DNA of 64,000 bases from Trifolium pratense (Eukaryota; Streptophyta; Magnoliopsida; Fabales; Fabaceae): assembly GCF_020283565.1 (NCBI RefSeq), contig NC_060062.1, positions 29,262,251-29,326,250 of the forward strand, written 5' to 3'. Under the pieces are notes generated by a model. It was not told the DNA's origin. It did not search any database and saw only the letters and a program-made list of their open reading frames with translations. Within the stretch, counting starts at the first letter, position 1, and each line of letters opens with the position of its first letter. The position numbers and the translations under genes are program-made. Of the stretch, positions 58,345 to 64,000 are shown piece by piece.

Positions 58345-58882
58345 AGTAAAGCCAGATATATGAAAATATAATTTCGGTGGGCTACACTATACAGAGGAAA
58401 AAAAAACTTAGTTTAAATGGAACCTCAACAAGTGGGCGGTGGTATTTTGCCCCTTAAATTAGTCAGTCCTTTCGCTGGATATCTATTTTTTCAAAATGAA
58501 AATATAGTTATTTTTGCCATGGATATATGAAAATATAATCTAATAATAGTATAAAAGCTCATCCAAACCGTATTTCAGTTTTCCTGCTTATATAATCCAT
58601 ATTTTAGGACAAAATTGATTAAGGTGTCGTTATCTCAATTGAACCCAAATAAACCCTCTCATAGATACTACTTGTTAGTTGTCGCAACAAAATTCATAAT
58701 TAATTAGATGAATGTTAGTTGGCTGTATTGGTGGCCTTAGACATTTTGGCACTACAATACAAAACTTTTTTTTTTGTATAAAATACTTTGTTTTACATAC
58801 AAGAAATTAGATTCTATCACAGTCCTTTAATTAAGGAAATAGGAAGAAAGCTTAGAAAAACAAGGGAATCAGAAGAAAAAAA
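58345..58882 (+). promoter_or_regulatory. Upstream region of the polygalacturonase gene
   Basis: A TATA-like TGTATAAAATAC lies at about 58775-58786, roughly 100 bp before the ATG, a plausible core promoter spacing. An A/G-rich leader (CAGAAGAAAAAAA) precedes the start codon. No other element was recognised. Confidence 0.5.
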
Positions 58883-59679
58883 ATGAATAATCAATTGAGT
58901 ATTACCATATTAGCTTTTTTGTTATTATTATTAGCTTCCAATGTCACTTCTCAACCCGGCGTTTTCAATATAAGAAAATATGGTGCACCTAATGGAGATA
59001 TAACCAATGTAAGATAATTTTTAATGAATTTTATCGACCGCAGATGGTGGAATATAACAAATTTCCGAAAATCTGTCATATAAAAAAGTCATGGGGTCGC
59101 CATGGCCGGCAGACACTCTTTCACAAATTTTCTAGAGTTGTTTTTCAAAAATTTGTTTGTCTTCCGTCATAGCGACACCATAACTTCCATTTAAGAACAT
59201 CAATTACTACAACTCCCACTCTAATTTCTAATATGAACAAATATTAACATTATTTCCCATTATTTTTTTTTTACTTTGTATTAAAAAAAATGGGATGAAA
59301 GAGAGTTATAATTAAGTTGCATGTATGATGTTTTTTTTTCACATTCTTTTTTTTTTTTTTTGTAAAGGCTTTGAAGAGTGCTTGGAAAGATGCATGTGCA
59401 TTAACAAGTCCAAGTAAAATTGTAGTTCCTAGTGGTTGGTACAAGTTGCAACAAATAGATCTTGAAGGACCATGTAATGCTCCAATTGAAGTTAAAGTTC
59501 ATGGGAAAATTTTAGCACCAAAAAATCCTTACCACCTCAATGGACAAGATCAATGGGTTAGATTTCAATATATTGATTTTCTTACCTTATCTGGTAGAGG
59601 AACTTTTGATGGCCAAGGTGAAATGGCTTGGAAGCAAAATGATTGTGGCAAAAACACAAATTGCAAAAGACATGCCATG
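58883..59679 (+). CDS. Exopolygalacturonase (GH28), first two exons, gene continues beyond a transposon
   Basis: Exon one (58883-59008, 42 codons) encodes a signal peptide (MNNQLSITILAFLLLLLASN) and QPGVFNIRKYGAPNGD, the GH28 mature start. Intron one is 359 bp (GTAAGA...AAAG). Exon two (59368-59679, 104 codons) carries LKSAWKDAC, KIVVPSGWY, APIEVKVHGKILAPKNP, FLTLSGRGTFDGQG and the GKNTNCKRHAM end, then a donor GTAAGA. The wording matches pollen-type exopolygalacturonases that trim pectin in the wall. The catalytic NTD and DD motifs and later exons are not in the window. Intron two contains a Ty1/copia insertion from about 59.92 kb, so whether the gene still works depends on splicing out a multi-kb intron. 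Confidence 0.85.
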
Positions 59680-59920
59680 GTAAGAAAAATACTCATTTCC
59701 AAAAAAATTAAATACAATAACCATAATCTCGCATGTTAAATTTATTTGATTTTTTATGGAAAATTTTATTTTGTATTAATTAATCTTTCTCTTTATTTTT
59801 GTTGGTTATCAATATTGTTCTTCTTTATTAAGGAGTTCCCAATTTTGTTGGTTATAATGTTTCAAAAAATTGATTGTACAACTTGATTTTCTACTTTTCA
59901 ATTGCACGCAATTGCAATGC

Positions 59921-62900
59921 TGTTCTGAGAGTAAAATATAAAATTGTGAAAGGTATTCCTCATTATGTGGAGAGAGGAAGAAGGCATATCACTATTAATT
60001 TTAGTAATTGAAATTAATAGTATGAGAGTGTTTTTAGCTAGTGAGTGAAAATACTGAAACTTCTCAGAGCCATTCACTTTACATGCATTGCACTATAAAT
60101 TGTTTCCTTATGTTTTCATTTCAAATCATCAGAGAGTGAAGAAATCCTTTTGAGATAGAAAAATCCAAAAGAGAGTTTAGCCACCATTTGTGTTGGTGAG
60201 AATTGTAATCCTCATTTTTGTAATATCATTCATTTACGTTGAAGATATTATTATTACTCCATTGTTATTATTATTATTACTATTGTTATTATAGTGTGGG
60301 AAAAGTTTGATCCAGAGATAATTATTCCGCCGACCTTGTATTAGGTGTGTTTTGTGTTATCTTTCCCAACAAGTGGTATCAGAGCTTCGGCTCATCACCA
60401 CACATTTTAACTTTTATTACAATGGAAGAGTCAACCTCTGTGGGATCATCAACAATGATCAAGTTAACTTCTTCAAATTACTCCATCTGGAAACCCAGAA
60501 TGGAAGACATCTTATATTGCAAAGATTTGTATCAACCTTTGCAAAATAAAGGGACGAAGCCTACCGGAAAGTCTGATGATGACTGGAATGTCATGAATAG
60601 GAAAACTGTCGGACAGATTCGGCAATGGATCGATCAAAGCGTTTTTCATCATGTTGCGCAAGAAACAGTTGCGTACACATTATGGACGAAGTTAGAAGCT
60701 TTGTACGAGAGAAAGACAGCCCAGAATAAAGCCTCTACTATTCGGTGATTGGTGAACCTCAAGTATAGAGAAACTAGGAGTGTTTCTGAACACTTGAGTG
60801 ATTTTCAAAGATTGATAAATCAACTCACCAATATGAAGATGGTGCTTGAAGATGAATTGCAAGCATTATTGTTATTAAGTTCCTTGCCAGACAATTGGGA
60901 TACGCTTGTGGTTTCATTGAGTAACTCGGCACCACAAGGTGTTCTAACATTGGACATTGTAAAAGATAGCATGTTCAATGAAGAAGCTAGAAGGAAGGAA
61001 CAAGGAATGCCAACAGAGTCTGAGGCGCTTGTCACTGAGTATCGTGGAAGAAGTATCCACAAGAAGTTCAATACTAGAGACAAGTCAAGGGGAAATTCTG
61101 GAGATAAGTTCAGGGGTAGGTCGTGGACAAGAAAAGACGCTGAATGTTTTTATTGTCACGAGAAAGGTCACATGAAGAAAGAATGTAGAAAGCTCAAAAG
61201 AGAGCAACAAGAAAATGGTGATGCGAGAAACATAGCCGCTACCATTTTTCAAGGCAATGAGGTAATCTTCGTTGGTGGTGATGGTCATGTTAATTTGACA
61301 TCACAAGATACATGTTGGGTCGTGGATTCTGGTGCATCATTCCATGTAACCTCACGAAGAGATTTCTTTGCTTCCTATACAAGCAGTGATTTTGGTTATG
61401 TGAAGATGGGGAATGATGATAAATCCATGATTGTGGGCAAAGGTGATGTTTGCCTAGAAACAAACACCGGTTGTCGTCTAACGTTGAAAGATGTGAGACA
61501 TGTACCTGACATGCGTCTCAATCTAATATCAACCGGACTTCTAGACGAAGAAGGCTATACTAGTGTGTTTGGAGATAGGAAATGGAAGCTGTCAAAAAGT
61601 TCCTTGGTAATAGCCCGAGGCAAGAAAGTAAACACTCTTTATGTGATAGAAGCAAAAGTCAATAATGGGTGTGTTAACGCTCTCGGAGAAGACTCCTCGG
61701 TCGAGCTATGGCATAATCGGCTCGGACATATGAGTGAGAAGGGACTTCAAATTCTAGCCAGAAGAGGTATTTTGGCCGGTGTGAAAGGATTAGAAATGTC
61801 GCTTAAGCCATGCACACATTGCTTGGCTGGAAAGCAACATAGAGCTTCATTTCAGTATAAGGCCCCACATAGAAAACCAAATGTTTTAGATTTGGTGCAT
61901 TCTGATGTTTGTGGTCCAATGACCACTACTACTCTGGGAGGTGCAAGGTATTTTGTTACCTTTATTGATGATCACTCCAGAAAGGTTTGGGCTTATGCGC
62001 TCAAAACAAAAGATCAGGTGTTTGTTGTATTCAAACAGTTTCATGCTAATGTTGAGAGAGAAACTGGCAAGAAGTTAAAATGTGTTCGTACTGACAATGG
62101 AGGAGAGTTTATGGGAGATTTCAAACGTTACTGTATTAGTAATGGAATCCGGCATGAAAGATCTGTTCCGAAGACGCCTCAGCACAATGGAGTGGCTGAG
62201 AGAATGAACAGAACTATTGTTGAAAGAGTGAGAACAATGTTATCTCATGCTAAGTTACCGAAGAGTTTTTGGGGTGAGACTCTGATGACTGCAGTTGATT
62301 TAATCAACTTATCCCCTTCAGCTCCATTGAATGGTGATGTTCCAAATAGGTTTTGGACAGGTAAAGATGTATCCTACAATCACTTAAAGGTGTTCGGTTG
62401 TAGAGCGTATGTTCATGTTCCAAAGGATGAGAGATCAAAACTCGACTCAAAGTCGAAGGAGTGCATCTTCTTGGGATATGGGAATGAAGAATTCGGGTAC
62501 CGGTTATGGGATCCTGCAGATAAAAAGATTGTTAGAAGCAGAGATGTTGTCTTCTTTGAAGACCAGAATATTGAAGATATTCAGAAGGGAGTTAAGCCTG
62601 TTATTTCTAGAGAACATCCGATCAACTTGGATCCAGTTCCTCCTCTAGAGAATTACGGGGGAGATGAAATAGAAGATAATGGAGAAGCGGAAAATGAACC
62701 TCCAATTGATGATCCAAATGAAGAAGTAACAGATGATAATGGAAGTGGCAGTAATAATGAAGATGTGATTGAAGACTCTGAGGATGAAGAACAAGTTCCC
62801 TAGTTAAGAAGGTCATCTAGGATACCTAAACCACAAACCAAATATCCTGCAACGGAATTTGTGTTACTAACTGATGGGGGAGAACCAGAGTGTTATGAAG

Positions 62901-64000
62901 AAGCCTTGATAGATAACCACAAAGAAGAATGGTTGAAAGCCATGCAAGAAGAAATGCAATCCTTGCATGAGAACCTGACATATAAGTTGGTAGCTTTACC
63001 GAAAGGTAAAAGAGCACTCAAAAATAAATGGGTGTACAAGTTGAAGACTGAAGAGAATAACTCACGACCTAGATACAAGGCGAGATTAGTCGTGAAAGGC
63101 TTTAGTCAAAAGAAAGGCATTGACTTTGAAGATATTTTTTCACCCGTGGTCAAGATGTCATCGATTCGGGTAGTGCTTGGTTTGGCTGCAAGTTTGGATC
63201 TAGAAGTGGAACAGCTAGATGTGAAGACTGCATTTCTTCATGGTGATTTAGAAGAAGAAATTTACATGGAGCAGCCAGAGGGATTCAAAGTCAAAGGCAA
63301 AGAAAACTTGGTATGTCAGTTGAAAAAGAGTTTATACGGACTTAAGCAGGCACCGCGTCAATGGTATAAGAAGTTTGATTCCTTCATGATTGATCATGGA
63401 TATCGAAGGACGAATTCTGACCATTGTGTGTTTGTGAAGAGATTTCATGATGGTGAGTTCATCATACTTCTCTTGTATGTTGATGATATGTTGATCGTTG
63501 GACAAAATAGTGAGAAGATCAGCAAGTTGAAGGATGAAATGAAGAAATATTTTGCTATGAAAGACTTGGGACCGGCAAAACATATTCTTGGTATGTCCAT
63601 CCGTCGTGATCGGAAGGAACGTAAGCTGTGGTTATCACAAGAAAAATATATCGAGAAGGTGTTGGAGCGGTTCCACATGGAAAAGGCAAAACCGGTTGCT
63701 ACTCCACTTGCTAGTCACTTTTGTCTTAGTTCGAAGCAGAGTCCGACAAATGAAATTGAACAGCGGGATATGAGCAAGGTGCCATATGCCTCAGCTGTTG
63801 GAAGCTTGATGTATGCAATGGTGTGTACACGGGCTGATATAACACACGCGGTTGGTGTTGTTAGCAGATTCTTGGCCAATCCAGGAAAGGAGCACTGGAA
63901 TGCTGTGAAGTGGATCTTGCGATATCTCAGAGGAACTTTCAAAATGTGTTTGTGCTTTGGAAGTAGAAATCCTGAACTAATTGGCTACACAGATGCAGAT
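59921..64000 (+). mobile_element. Ty1/copia element (Tork-like) in the polygalacturonase intron, right part outside window
   Basis: The 5' LTR ends TTTCCCAACA at 60371, and the PBS TGGTATCAGAGC lies at 60374-60385. The LTR start is uncertain: candidates are TGTTCTGAG near 59921 or TGTGAAAGG near 59946, giving an LTR of about 425-450 bp. The 3' LTR is not in the window, so age and target duplication cannot be judged. Confidence 0.88.
60423..64000 (+). pseudogene. Copia gag-pol with two nonsense codons
   Basis: The frame opens at MEESTSVGSS and shows the gag block WTKLEALYER, then a TGA (60746-60748). It continues in the same frame with NLKYRETRSVSEHLSDF, the zinc knuckle CFYCHEKGHMKKEC, and protease WVVDSGASFHVT. 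Next come the pre-integrase LWHNRLGHMSEKG and integrase (HSDVCGPM, RTDNGGEF, PQHNGVAERMNRT). A TAG (62801-62803) follows an acidic stretch. The RT continues in the same frame with NKWVYKLKTEE, LDVKTAFLHGDLEEEIYM and LLYVDDMLIVG, and RNase H begins YTDAD at the window edge. Each stop differs by one base from a sense codon, and no frameshift was seen. Confidence 0.9.

Overview
The window looks like a repeat-rich plant nuclear chromosome, probably a legume of the Medicago/Trifolium/pea group. That placement is an inference from the mix of elements (Tat/Ogre-type gypsy, SIRE-like copia, small MITEs with terminal GGCTTAATTAGTC) and from gene style. Genes have AT-rich introns with GT-AG borders, and there is no bacterial or organellar signal. 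Only three host genes are recognisable, all in the right third: an intact single-exon DUF868 gene (48337-49272, +), a six-exon calmodulin-binding-type receptor-like cytoplasmic kinase (53750-50349, -), and the first two exons of a pollen-type exopolygalacturonase (58883-59679, +) whose second intron holds a Ty1/copia element running off the window.

Left part (1-12.5 kb): debris of LTR elements. It holds a SIRE-like LTR end, two opposed Athila/Ogre-like LTR fragments, a Mutator-type MITE, two solo LTRs of one family in opposite orientation (each with its own 5-bp target duplication), a CACTA terminus, a retroposed 555-bp sequence with poly-A and a 12-bp target duplication, and a LINE RNase H fragment fused to CACTA transposase sequence.

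Centre (12.5-47.4 kb): a nest whose order can be read from target-site duplications. A CACTA element (TNP2 remnant, TNPA-like remnant, subterminal palindromes near 47.2-47.35 kb) was hit by LINE-1 (15990-46868, TSD TGTTGATTT). LINE-1 was hit by a chromovirus-like element now a solo LTR (18422-20623, TSD TATAA) and by LINE-2 (21844-46831). LINE-2 was hit by a copia element (22658-44483, TSD CCCTC, LTRs almost identical). The copia was hit by a Tat-lineage gypsy element (24411-38373, TSD CTGTT). The Tat element keeps a full 1940-residue gag-pol frame on the minus strand and a spliced antisense extra gene on the plus strand. It also carries a third, inverted LTR, so both outer ends of the insertion are U5 ends. 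A 5S rRNA retropseudogene with a 13-bp target duplication sits at the left edge of the nest.

Right part (47.4-64 kb): the three host genes with small non-autonomous transposons between them: a 9-bp-TSD MITE, a Stowaway, a 10-bp-TSD MITE, a 966-bp hAT with a perfect 8-bp TSD, and a tRNA-derived SINE with a 12-bp TSD.

The most unusual structures are the Tat insertion with two U5 outer ends and a ~1.13-kb-arm hairpin, and the 5S rRNA retropseudogene. All boundaries and identities were read by eye; no alignment or database search was run.
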